DNA from: Vibrio owensii CAIM 1854 = LMG 25443
GTDB taxonomy: Bacteria; Pseudomonadota; Gammaproteobacteria; Enterobacterales; Vibrionaceae
NCBI RefSeq assembly: GCF_000817815.1
Contig: NZ_JPRD01000025.1
Coordinates: 62,001-126,000 of the forward strand
Length of the DNA stretch: 64,000 bases
Direction: 5' to 3'
Below are positions 19,304-27,530 of this stretch, piece by piece (the first letter of the stretch is position 1; each line of letters starts with the position of its first letter). The notes beneath the pieces are model-generated. The model made no database searches. It was not told the DNA's origin and saw only the letters and a program-made list of their open reading frames with translations. Position numbers and translations under genes: made by a program.

Positions 19304-19325
19304 TTTCAGAATTCATATTGTGGAC

Positions 19326-20678
19326 TTAGACCAGTTCGATTTTCTCAAGAGAGACGATCTTTGAACGGTTAAGCACGACCTTCCAACGGTAATAAACGGG
19401 CTCATCAGTGTGGTTGTCTTCTTTGACAATCACATTGAGAAGGTGGCGTTTCTCTACTGACTCTTTACTTACTTGCCCATCATTCAAACGATAGACTCGG
19501 TTCGAGCTCTTATCCATTAAACGAATAATAGGGCGCAAACTAATGTTCAGCGTCTCACGTGTTTGCTCGTAACCACTCAAGAACAACGACGTCGCCATCT
19601 CAGTCTTAGCATGGTAATGCAGGATTTGTTCTTCACGCTGAACCACACGCTTCTTACGAATGTTCTGAATACGATCCGGCAAACTTGAAAGCGAACGATA
19701 GTCTAACCATTCCAGCTTACGGCCAACGACTTTCTTCGTCGTCGGATCCATGTACTTCTTACGCCACTTTGGCTTACCTTTACGAATCCAACGCCACATT
19801 GCGTCACGCAAGTCGTCTTTAAAGATTTCACGTAGCGCATAGATAAACGACATCGCAATAATGAAAGACGCAGAAATCTCACCTAGGTAATCTCGCGCAA
19901 GGATAACGGTACTCGTCACAACGACCATCACAAGACCCGTCGCGATACCTTTGATCGCACGTTTGATGTTGTTACCCATCGACATCGTTTTTTCACGCAA
20001 AACAATTGGGTGCTCAATCAAACGTCTCAATAAGCGCATTTTGTTCGACAGACGTGTCACATCCTCAACGACGCTCGCTGAGTTGTAGTTATTCAACTTA
20101 CGGTGCGCTTGCTCTTTTTCACACAGAGTAATCAAGCGTTCTTTGATCGTACTGTAATCGCCTTCACGAGGAAGATGAGCGACAAGGGATAGGAACTTTT
20201 GCTCGGTGTACCAAGATAAGTAATTATCAATGTTAACGTAGTAACGCTTGAGGTTTTCTTCGTAAGGAATCGAACGACGTAGACGCTTCAGGATGTCGAG
20301 CGTCAATTCAATCACTTCGTCCACTTCTTCCGCTGTTACGCTGTCACTATCATGTTTATTTAACGCAGCTACGGCTTTATCAAGCGCAATAACGTATTGA
20401 TACGCAAACAAACTCAAACTGACGCGGTACTGGCGATTGGACAAACGACCACGTTTAGCAAGACGGCTGTGCACCAAAGGCAAAAGCACCTCTGTACTGT
20501 AGTAAGAACGTTTTTGCGTGATTGAAGTGTAGTAGAACTCGGATTCGCTGATGATGTCGGAATTTAAACCCAACTCTCCGGGTACGAAAACATAGATATC
20601 AAGGTCGAGCGTTTTACTCTTTGCCAATGCATGGCTAATTTTTAAGGTTACCGAGTCTTGTTTGTCGACAGTGACCAA
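19326..20678 (-). CDS. Membrane protein of unknown function (450 aa)
   Basis: I do not recognise the family. The start is a TTG at 20678 with AGGAGC six bases upstream. The product has a basic soluble N-terminal part of about 235 residues. Two adjacent membrane segments follow ('GIATGLVMVVVTSTVILA' and 'ISASFIIAMSFIYALREIF', near residues 245-290). The C-terminal part of about 155 residues is strongly basic near the membrane ('WIRKGKPKWRKKYMDPTTKK'). This suggests an inner-membrane protein with both large parts in the cytoplasm. It is monocistronic with its own terminator. The regular spacing and codon use fit a resident gene. Confidence 0.8.
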   Translation of the reverse strand: MVTVDKQDSVTLKISHALAKSKTLDLDIYVFVPGELGLNSDIISESEFYYTSITQKRSYYSTEVLLPLVHSRLAKRGRLSNRQYRVSLSLFAYQYVIALDKAVAALNKHDSDSVTAEEVDEVIELTLDILKRLRRSIPYEENLKRYYVNIDNYLSWYTEQKFLSLVAHLPREGDYSTIKERLITLCEKEQAHRKLNNYNSASVVEDVTRLSNKMRLLRRLIEHPIVLREKTMSMGNNIKRAIKGIATGLVMVVVTSTVILARDYLGEISASFIIAMSFIYALREIFKDDLRDAMWRWIRKGKPKWRKKYMDPTTKKVVGRKLEWLDYRSLSSLPDRIQNIRKKRVVQREEQILHYHAKTEMATSLFLSGYEQTRETLNISLRPIIRLMDKSSNRVYRLNDGQVSKESVEKRHLLNVIVKEDNHTDEPVYYRWKVVLNRSKIVSLEKIELV

Positions 20679-20866
20679 GGAAAGCTCCTGATTTTGCTAA
20701 AGCATCCTATATCCAAAAGCGTCCGTTCATTGAAATAACTTAAGGGCGGGCTAGGATAAATTGTTGAACGAGCACAGCACAGCATAACAGAGAGGTTTGC
20801 TTTTCTCTCTGATTTTCTTGTTAGTTTGGGTATAATTCCCAGTAAATTTAAAAAGAGACAAACTCA

Positions 20867-21703
20867 ATGATTAAAATTGGTCAAATTAACAGCTTAGAAG
20901 TCACTAAAACGGCTGATTTTGGCGTATTTTTGGATGGTGACGATTACGGCTCTGTCATGCTGCCTAATAAATATGTACCAGAGGGTACAAACGTAGGCGA
21001 TCATATTGACGTATTTCTTTACTTTGATTCAGAAAGTCAGCTAGCTGCGACCATTGATAAACCCATCGCTCAAGTTGGCGAGTGGGGCCTAATGCAAGTT
21101 GAAGGTGTTAGCAGCACTGGTGCATTCGTTAATTGGGGTATTAAAGAAAAAGATCTTCTTATCCCGTTTAGTGAGCAACGTGCTCGCTTTACCGCTGGTC
21201 AAAACATTCTGGTTTACGTATACACAGATAAAGCATCTGGCCGTATCGTAGGTACAACCAAGTTCAATAAGTGGCTAGATAAAACGCCAGCAAACTATGA
21301 AGTGAACGAAGAAGTTAACCTCATCATCGCAGAACGCAGCCAACTTGGTTACAAGGCGATTGTAAACGGCGAGCACTGGGGCATGATCTTCCCATCTGAT
21401 GTATTCGGAAAGCTGTTTATCGGTAAAAAGCTAAAAGGTTACATTAAGCAAATTCGTGAAGACGGTAAGATTGACTTAGCGCTACAAAAAGTTGGTGTCG
21501 CTAAGATGGATGACCTATCTAGTAAGATCGTTGAACTACTAGAGAAGAAGGGCGGTTTCTTGCCTCTTAACGATAAATCTTCTCCAGAAGCGATTTTTGA
21601 CGCATTTCGCACGAGTAAAGGCACGTTCAAAAAGACCATCGGTGGTCTATACAAAGCAGGCAAAATCGTTATTGAGAAAGACGGAATTCGTCTCGCTGAA
21701 TAA
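20867..21703 (+). CDS. S1-domain RNA-binding protein, CvfB/YitL family
   Basis: 278-residue cytoplasmic protein built of S1-like OB folds. The first is at residues 1-60 ('MIKIGQINSLEVTKTADFGVFLDG') and the second near 70-130 ('GLMQVEGVSSTGAFVNWGIKEKDLLIPFSEQ'). A third follows near 140-210, then a winged-helix-like C-terminus ('SSPEAIFDAFRTSKGTFKKTIGGLYKAGKIVI'). This is the CvfB architecture, seen in Gram-positive virulence regulators that bind RNA. The role in Vibrio is unknown. A TATAAT at 20831-20836 is a likely -10. Confidence 0.88.
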   Translation: MIKIGQINSLEVTKTADFGVFLDGDDYGSVMLPNKYVPEGTNVGDHIDVFLYFDSESQLAATIDKPIAQVGEWGLMQVEGVSSTGAFVNWGIKEKDLLIPFSEQRARFTAGQNILVYVYTDKASGRIVGTTKFNKWLDKTPANYEVNEEVNLIIAERSQLGYKAIVNGEHWGMIFPSDVFGKLFIGKKLKGYIKQIREDGKIDLALQKVGVAKMDDLSSKIVELLEKKGGFLPLNDKSSPEAIFDAFRTSKGTFKKTIGGLYKAGKIVIEKDGIRLAE

Positions 21704-21780
21704 AGACTAAAGATGCAATTTGGCTGGTGGATCGCGTCTTAGTCGAAAAGATTTGAACGCGAATTGAAAAGTACCAGCGA

Positions 21781-21814
21781 AAAAAATGGCCCAAACTCGT
21801 CCTTATTTTGGGCC
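21781..21814 (-). terminator. Second minus-strand intrinsic terminator
   Basis: An 8-bp stem GGCCCAAA/TTTGGGCC with an 11-base loop is followed on the minus strand by a T run (21781-21787). It is 225 bp past the rsmF stop and beyond another terminator, so it may end a separate transcript. Confidence 0.65.
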
Positions 21815-21983
21815 TAGGGGAAACGGCTCCTTTATAGAGCCTGCGCTAAACTTTTTGACCAACACATATTGTCGGTTAAACATAGAGAGAAATGCCGTTT
21901 CAAAGCGATGCTTTGATAACTTCAGTTTAGTACAGCGCACTCGGATCGCTAGTGAACCCAGTTCCAATCATGCTTTAGAACCA

Positions 21984-22011
21984 AAAAGCCATCGTAAATA
22001 CGATGGCTTTT
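21984..22011. terminator. Bidirectional intrinsic terminator after rsmF
   Basis: AAAAGCCATCG (21984-21994) and CGATGGCTTTT (22001-22011) form an 11-bp stem. It lies 28 bases past the rsmF stop. Confidence 0.92.
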
Positions 22012-22039
22012 CATTTATTTATAGCATTTCACTTTGCTA

Positions 22040-23476
22040 CTAAAATAAGTTCTTATCTCGCACTAATTCGCGTGGAAGACCATTTTTGATGCGGTTGCTT
22101 ACCCATTTACCAAGGCCGATAATGGCACCTTCGTACTTCACAAGAACTTCGCCTTTACCTGTCTTCATCTCGGCTGGAAGGTTTTGAGGGCGAACATCAC
22201 GACCCATATACCATTCACGCGCTTCTTCGATGGTTAGTTCAATCGCATTACTCTCATTACCTGTAGCGAGAGCTGTCGCAACTTGGTGCTGCCAGCGGTA
22301 ACCGTTTTTATGGGCTTCAGCAATCTTGATGCCCATGCGAGAGAAACGCAGCTCGCCAATCATCGGCTCTAGTGCGTCTGGGAAAAGCCACACATCTTTA
22401 TCACGAATCCAAACCGTGCTGTCTTCAGGCAGTTTGATATCCATTGCGTTTTGCAACTGCTTAGCGATCTCTGCAGATTCTTTGTTTGATGCTTTTGCAA
22501 ATGGGAATTTACCCATGCGCTTCTTCACTTTTGGCGCTTCTACTACCGCAAGTTTACGAATTCGAGCGACGAAGAAGCCTTCACAGTCATAAACTTGAGG
22601 GAAGATGTGCAAGAATCCTTCTTCGGTTAGCGCAGCTTCTGCATTTTCAAACAGATCTTTTAAGCTCTCGAATTCAACAGCGTCACCGAATGTTTCTTTT
22701 AGATGATGACAAACTTGCTGGTTCTCTTCAGTGCTTAACGTACAGGTTGAGTAAATCATCACGCCACCTGGTTTTAGGGCATGGAACGCACTTTCAATCA
22801 GGTCTTTCTGTGTATCGGCAATTTCAATAACGGACGCTTGCGTCCAATTCTTCATTGCATCTTCATCTTTACGAACCGTACCTTCACCAGAACACGGCGC
22901 ATCGAGTAGAACGGCGTCAAATTGCTCTGGGAGCCAGCCACCAAACACACGACCGTCGAAGTTGCTTAGTGCAGCGTTACGCACGCCACAGCGCTCAATG
23001 TTTGCATGAAGTACTTTTACTCGGCTTGCCGCGTATTCATTTGCAACCAAAACGCCTTCGTTATTCATCAACGCAGCGATTTGAGTCGTTTTTGAGCCTG
23101 GTGCCGCCGCAGTGTCGAGCACCGCGTCGTAAGCTTCTTCGTTCTTGAATAGGGCAGAGACAGGCATCATTGAGCTGGCTTCTTGGATGTAGAAAAGCCC
23201 TGACATGTGTTCAGCGGTGTTACCAAGTGGTACAACCGATTCATCCGCATCAATCCAAAAGCCCGTTTCACACCAAGGTACAGGAGAAAGCTTCCAGCCT
23301 TTTGCTTCTGCGCGCTCTAAAAACGCTTCAACGCTGATCTTAAGCGTATTAACACGAATGCTTTTTCGCAGTGGCTTTTGGCACGACGCGATAAAGTCTT
23401 CCATGTTGAGGTGAGCAGGGAGGATGGTTTGGATTTTTTCCAAAAAGGCTTCTGGGATGTAAACGTTAGGATGCAA
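22040..23476 (-). CDS. rsmF: 16S rRNA m5C1407 methyltransferase RsmF
   Basis: 478-residue SAM-dependent enzyme that methylates C1407 of 16S rRNA. The NOL1/NOP2/sun catalytic pair is visible: Cys195 in DAPCSGEGT and the nucleophile Cys245 in [11 protein letters not shown]. The SAM loop '[12 protein letters not shown]' is at 121-132. The C-terminal PUA-like extension typical of RsmF is present (about 330-478). It lies downstream of letB on the same strand; a terminator between them (23557-23585) makes separate transcription likely. In E. coli the order is likewise yebS-yebT-yebU. Confidence 0.95.
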   Translation of the reverse strand: MHPNVYIPEAFLEKIQTILPAHLNMEDFIASCQKPLRKSIRVNTLKISVEAFLERAEAKGWKLSPVPWCETGFWIDADESVVPLGNTAEHMSGLFYIQEASSMMPVSALFKNEEAYDAVLDTAAAPGSKTTQIAALMNNEGVLVANEYAASRVKVLHANIERCGVRNAALSNFDGRVFGGWLPEQFDAVLLDAPCSGEGTVRKDEDAMKNWTQASVIEIADTQKDLIESAFHALKPGGVMIYSTCTLSTEENQQVCHHLKETFGDAVEFESLKDLFENAEAALTEEGFLHIFPQVYDCEGFFVARIRKLAVVEAPKVKKRMGKFPFAKASNKESAEIAKQLQNAMDIKLPEDSTVWIRDKDVWLFPDALEPMIGELRFSRMGIKIAEAHKNGYRWQHQVATALATGNESNAIELTIEEAREWYMGRDVRPQNLPAEMKTGKGEVLVKYEGAIIGLGKWVSNRIKNGLPRELVRDKNLF

Positions 23477-23556
23477 AGTGAAATCTCGATTGCAGAATTT
23501 GCCGCAAATGATATACGAAAGCGAACCAGAAACGAATAGTCACAAAGGTTTGAGCA

Positions 23557-23585
23557 ATAAAAAAGAGCAGCGATTGCTGCTCTTT
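23557..23585 (-). terminator. Intrinsic terminator of letB
   Basis: AAAGAGCAGC (23562-23571) and GCTGCTCTTT (23576-23585) form a 10-bp stem, followed on the minus strand by a T run. It is just past the letB stop at 23612. Confidence 0.92.
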
Positions 23586-23611
23586 AAGTCGTTATGGTAA
23601 ATCCTACCGCA

Positions 23612-26266
23612 TTATGGTTTTGGTATTGCTGTGCGCCACTGCGTCCAGCTTTCTTCCGCTTGCGGGTATAAGTAGAAAGATTGACCGCGCTCCGCCGCTG
23701 GCGGGATTTTCGATTGCTCAGGAGTAGAGAAAGCGATACCGCCACGCACTAAGCTGTCAAAAGTTCCTGCCTTTATGTTTGCGCCACCAAGACCGATGGA
23801 AACATCGACGCCAGAGACATTCCAGAACACACTGTTTTGACGAACTAAGTAGGCATACTCTGGTTGAATCTCGATTTTCGTTACCACTCGATCCGCAAAT
23901 TCACCCAAACTTACATCCGTCACAGTACCGACTTCCATTTGACGATATAGGATAGGGGTACCAACTTGAACCGAGCCACGCTGTTCGCTCTGTAGTGTGA
24001 AAGAAATACCTTGTTCAGCTTGCTGGCTTTTCGCTAATTCAAACTTGAACTTCGCTGCGCCATTACCCGGCTCGACACTGATAGATTTCGACACCAAAGC
24101 GCCTAAATTTTTAACACCACCTAAGCCAATTTCTGGTTCTGTTAACCAGAAGTGTGACCCGGTAACGGCAATGTTGTCGACGTATTCAGGAAGGATACGA
24201 GCCGTAACCTCAACCATTTCTCGATGGAAGTTTGGAACAACCAAAGTAACTTCACCGACCTTAACACCTTGGTATTTGATAGGCGTTCCTTTCGCTACTT
24301 CCTGGCTTCCGTCGGTTTCAAGGGAAATCACACGGCCAAACTTACGGGCTTGGTTTTGGTCATTGTAAAGCTTCCAACGCTGGCCAATTTTATTCTCAAT
24401 TCCCGGAACGGAATCAAATGCGATACCACCTTTAATAAGGGTCTTAAGAGGGTGCGCCTTTACGCTAATGCCAGCGAGCGATGCGTCAATTTCAACACCT
24501 GAGCGGTTCCAGAACACGGTTTGATCTGTAAGAAGGTGCGCATAACGATTTTCAATTGTCGCTTTTACAATGACACCACCATCGACCAAATTGAAATCGG
24601 AAATACTACCCACAGGCAAGTTACGGTAGAGCAGTGGGCTACCTTTTGAAATTGGTGGCAATTCAGAAGCAAATAGAGTCAGCGTTTTTGACCCTGTTTG
24701 GTTGTACTGCGCAAGATCCGCCAAAGAGGCACTTTGGAATAGTTGGTACTCTTTTTGGACCTTTTCTTGCCCTTGACTTACAAAGCTAATTGAACCCGTT
24801 AGAAGCTGTTTTGCAGGCGGAACGGTAACGCTAAGTCCAGATTCAGTCAGTTCAGCAGAAGCACTGCCAGTGACATAAAAGCGGTTGTTCGATTTGATCA
24901 GATGCTTGTATTCATTGTCGATTAGGACATCCATGAATACTTCATGCTTCGCTGCTAGTGCTTTTGCTTCATCCAGCAAGCCGACTTTTATAATCGAGCC
25001 AACCACAATACCTTTGTAAAGCACGTTTGCACCACTGTCTAAACCAAAAGAGTTGTCCGAGACGAGGCGAATGGCAATCGACTTCTGTTGTTGTTGGTTG
25101 AACACATTTTTGCGAATGGCGGTAAAGCGTCTTGAACGTTCACCTTCGCCCGGCACGATAGTTAAAAAGTTACCGCGTACAAGGTTTGCAATGTTCTCTA
25201 CACCGGATAATGAGACTTTTGCTTCTTCTAGAACAAAGCGTGTTCCTGACGTTAGCATATCGCTAAACGCAGGCTGAATAGCTGCAGAAGCCAGAATCAC
25301 TTCTCGACCTTCAGAAAGTTTTAAATCGGTGATTTGGCCAACTTCTAGGCCACGATACATAATAGGTGCACCTTCGCCACTGATTTTATTATCATCAGGA
25401 AGGGCGATTTTAATTAGAATACCTCGACCCGCTGTTTTCAGATCTTTGTATAAACGGAATTCGGTGTTCTCTTTGACTGGTTCACCGTCGTCTGGCGAAT
25501 CTACCGCAATTGCGCCGCCAAGAAGGGCACTCATGCTTTCAAGCTGAACATCGACACCATCGAAACCGATACTCGCACCGATACCACTCACATTCCAGAA
25601 ACGGCTGCGGCTGTTAATGATGTGTTGGTACTGCTCTTGAATGTTGGCTTGGATAGTAATGGATTTAGCGTCTTCATTTAGCTGATAGCTGAACACTTCA
25701 CCGATCGGGATCTTTTTGTAGACAATCTGAGAACCAATGGAAACGCCGCCCAAGTCTCGGCTCTTCAATTTAATGTTCAAGCCTTGTGTCACGCGCAAAT
25801 CTGTTGGTGCAGATTCAAGGGCATGGAAGGTAGTTTCGAACTTCTCGCCATCACCCGGCTGAATAGAGATGTAGTTACCAGAAACAAGAGCATCAAGACC
25901 AGACACGCCAGTTAAACTCGCTGTCGGTTTGACCAACCAAAAACGTGTTTTGTCGTTCAGTAATTTAGCGGCTTCTGGATAGATGTCTGCATCAACATAA
26001 ATGCTGCCCAAGTCTTCAGACAAGTTGATATCTCGCACCATACCGACTTCTAAACCTTGATAGCGAATGGTGGTTCGCCCAGCGACTAAACCAGCCGCAT
26101 CGGAGAAGTAGATTTGTACGCGTTGCCCGGCGTCATGAATCGATTTCACCACGAGCCAACCGGCTAACACCATGGTCAAAATCGGCAACAGCCAAAGAGG
26201 AGAGATACCTTTACTACTCTTTACCTCTGGCACATATGACGTTTGAGAACTGTTCTGATCACTCAT
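23612..26266 (-). CDS. letB: Seven-MCE-domain lipid transport protein LetB (YebT/PqiB family)
   Basis: 884-residue protein (E. coli LetB is 877). One membrane anchor near residues 20-40 ('ISPLWLLPILTMVLAGWLVV') is followed by seven MCE repeats. They are recognisable by the recurring motif 'G-x-x-I-x-Y-(K/R/Q)-G-(L/I)-x-V-G'. LetB hexamers stack seven MCE rings into a tunnel across the periplasm that moves phospholipid between membranes. The ATG at 26266 overlaps the letA stop by 8 bases (ATGAGTGA), so translation is coupled. A longer in-frame reading to 26410 only overlaps letA and was rejected. Confidence 0.96.
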   Translation of the reverse strand: MSDQNSSQTSYVPEVKSSKGISPLWLLPILTMVLAGWLVVKSIHDAGQRVQIYFSDAAGLVAGRTTIRYQGLEVGMVRDINLSEDLGSIYVDADIYPEAAKLLNDKTRFWLVKPTASLTGVSGLDALVSGNYISIQPGDGEKFETTFHALESAPTDLRVTQGLNIKLKSRDLGGVSIGSQIVYKKIPIGEVFSYQLNEDAKSITIQANIQEQYQHIINSRSRFWNVSGIGASIGFDGVDVQLESMSALLGGAIAVDSPDDGEPVKENTEFRLYKDLKTAGRGILIKIALPDDNKISGEGAPIMYRGLEVGQITDLKLSEGREVILASAAIQPAFSDMLTSGTRFVLEEAKVSLSGVENIANLVRGNFLTIVPGEGERSRRFTAIRKNVFNQQQQKSIAIRLVSDNSFGLDSGANVLYKGIVVGSIIKVGLLDEAKALAAKHEVFMDVLIDNEYKHLIKSNNRFYVTGSASAELTESGLSVTVPPAKQLLTGSISFVSQGQEKVQKEYQLFQSASLADLAQYNQTGSKTLTLFASELPPISKGSPLLYRNLPVGSISDFNLVDGGVIVKATIENRYAHLLTDQTVFWNRSGVEIDASLAGISVKAHPLKTLIKGGIAFDSVPGIENKIGQRWKLYNDQNQARKFGRVISLETDGSQEVAKGTPIKYQGVKVGEVTLVVPNFHREMVEVTARILPEYVDNIAVTGSHFWLTEPEIGLGGVKNLGALVSKSISVEPGNGAAKFKFELAKSQQAEQGISFTLQSEQRGSVQVGTPILYRQMEVGTVTDVSLGEFADRVVTKIEIQPEYAYLVRQNSVFWNVSGVDVSIGLGGANIKAGTFDSLVRGGIAFSTPEQSKIPPAAERGQSFYLYPQAEESWTQWRTAIPKP

Positions 26267-27506
26267 TAATTGACTCTTTTTCTGATTGTGTTGGGGCTTG
26301 GTCCCAAATAAGCCTTGGGTCAATGCTCTCCGCCGCGAGCATTGTAAGTACGACAACAACACCAAACGCAACAGCGCCATAACCCGGAGTGAAGTCGAGA
26401 ATTTGTCCACGATCGACCAATGTCATCATGATAGAAATAACAAATAAATCCATCACAGACCATTTACCGATCCATTTTACTGCAAAGTAAACCATCATTC
26501 GTTGTCTTCTGAACACCGAACGTTTGAATTTGATACATAGCAAGATGTAGGCAAGGCCAAGAATCTTAGCGACAGGCACGACGATACTCGCTACAAAAAT
26601 GATGATAGCAATGCCGTACATACCGTTGTTCACCAATCCTGCAACGCCAGAGAATATCGTGTCTTCCAGACGTTTACCGTTTGTCAGCAGAATGGAGATA
26701 GGAATTAAGTTAGCAGGGAAGATAGCAATCGTTGCAGCGATTAAATAAGCCCACGTCTTCTGAATCGAATTTGGTTTGCGATGATACAGTTCGTGATGGC
26801 AACGACGACAACGTGAGCCTTCTGGTTGTGAAAGGTGACACTCATGACAATGAACATCTTTATGCTCGAAGTCGAAACTGAGCTCTGATTCCCATGACTC
26901 CCAGTAGCGACGGACGCTAATCCGAGAAATCAACAAAACAGTGAAGATTTGCAGTAGGACGAGGCCAATGAGCCCCGGTCCAACAAAAATATCTGAGTAA
27001 TCTTGCAGCTTGAAACAGGAGATAGCGATGCTGACAAGGAAAACGTCCAACATTACCCAGTGTTTGAGATGTTGAATCAGCCATAGCGAAACACGAAGCC
27101 CTTTAAACCAGCGCTTATGTAATGACCAATGCGCTGTTACTACCGAGCTACATACGATTAATGGGGCCAACGAACTACAAAATAGAATAAGAATAGAAAG
27201 AAGAACAAACCCTTCTTGAAACAGTGTGATCATCCCAGATGGCAGTGTTGCAGGAATCATCACTCCAAACAGACGAATGCTGATGAAGTTAAAAAAGTGC
27301 GAAGGAATAAAAAGCAGAATACAAGTGACAGCGATTGCTAGGTTGCCAGATAAACTCGGACTACCACCACGGTACAACTGTGTACCGCAACGAGGGCAGT
27401 GTGCATTTTTACCACTAGGCAGATCGACAATATCGACAGGCAATTCGCAACCTTGGCACAAGCGAATGCTACTAGGTTGCATGGCGTGTTTAGACAGAGA
27501 GGTCAC
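26259..27506 (-). CDS. letA: Inner-membrane protein LetA (YebS/PqiA family)
   Basis: 415-residue integral membrane partner of LetB. It has two PqiA-like halves, each opened by a zinc-ribbon-like pair of CxxC motifs: CQGC and CPRC near residues 18-40, and CHEC and CRRC near residues 220-240. Each is followed by about four membrane segments. The GTG at 27506 has GAGAGG six bases before it and gives near the family length (427 in E. coli). The ATG at 27482 is the alternative. The gene starts 24 bases after the stop of the upstream ABC transporter gene, in the same direction. A perfect hairpin encloses the Shine-Dalgarno and the GTG. Confidence 0.92.
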   Translation of the reverse strand: MTSLSKHAMQPSSIRLCQGCELPVDIVDLPSGKNAHCPRCGTQLYRGGSPSLSGNLAIAVTCILLFIPSHFFNFISIRLFGVMIPATLPSGMITLFQEGFVLLSILILFCSSLAPLIVCSSVVTAHWSLHKRWFKGLRVSLWLIQHLKHWVMLDVFLVSIAISCFKLQDYSDIFVGPGLIGLVLLQIFTVLLISRISVRRYWESWESELSFDFEHKDVHCHECHLSQPEGSRCRRCHHELYHRKPNSIQKTWAYLIAATIAIFPANLIPISILLTNGKRLEDTIFSGVAGLVNNGMYGIAIIIFVASIVVPVAKILGLAYILLCIKFKRSVFRRQRMMVYFAVKWIGKWSVMDLFVISIMMTLVDRGQILDFTPGYGAVAFGVVVVLTMLAAESIDPRLIWDQAPTQSEKESINE

Positions 27507-27518
27507 AACGACCTCTCT
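27496..27518 (-). promoter_or_regulatory. Hairpin enclosing the letA Shine-Dalgarno and start codon
   Basis: On the minus strand AGAGAGGTC and GACCTCTCT pair in a perfect 9-bp stem with a 5-base loop. The 5' arm contains the Shine-Dalgarno GAGAGG and the GTG start lies at the loop edge. No T run follows, so it is not a terminator. It would hide the start unless opened. Confidence 0.65.
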
Positions 27519-27530
27519 ACATAGAATGGT

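Larger units (their letters stand above)
21704..22039. other. Structured noncoding gap, candidate small RNA
   Basis: 336 bp without a believable gene. It is dense in hairpins: GGCCCAAA/TTTGGGCC (21788-21814), GGCTC/GAGCC (21825-21841), CAAAGC/GCTTTG (21901-21915) and a strong terminator at 21984-22011. On the minus strand the 21788-21814 stem is followed by ATTTTTTT, which would make it the 3' end of an RNA beginning to its right. No coding frame crosses it cleanly. Confidence 0.4.

Noticed and set aside
21786..22043. An 85-codon plus-strand frame
   Set aside because: It runs across two terminator hairpins and has no Shine-Dalgarno or recognisable protein pattern.
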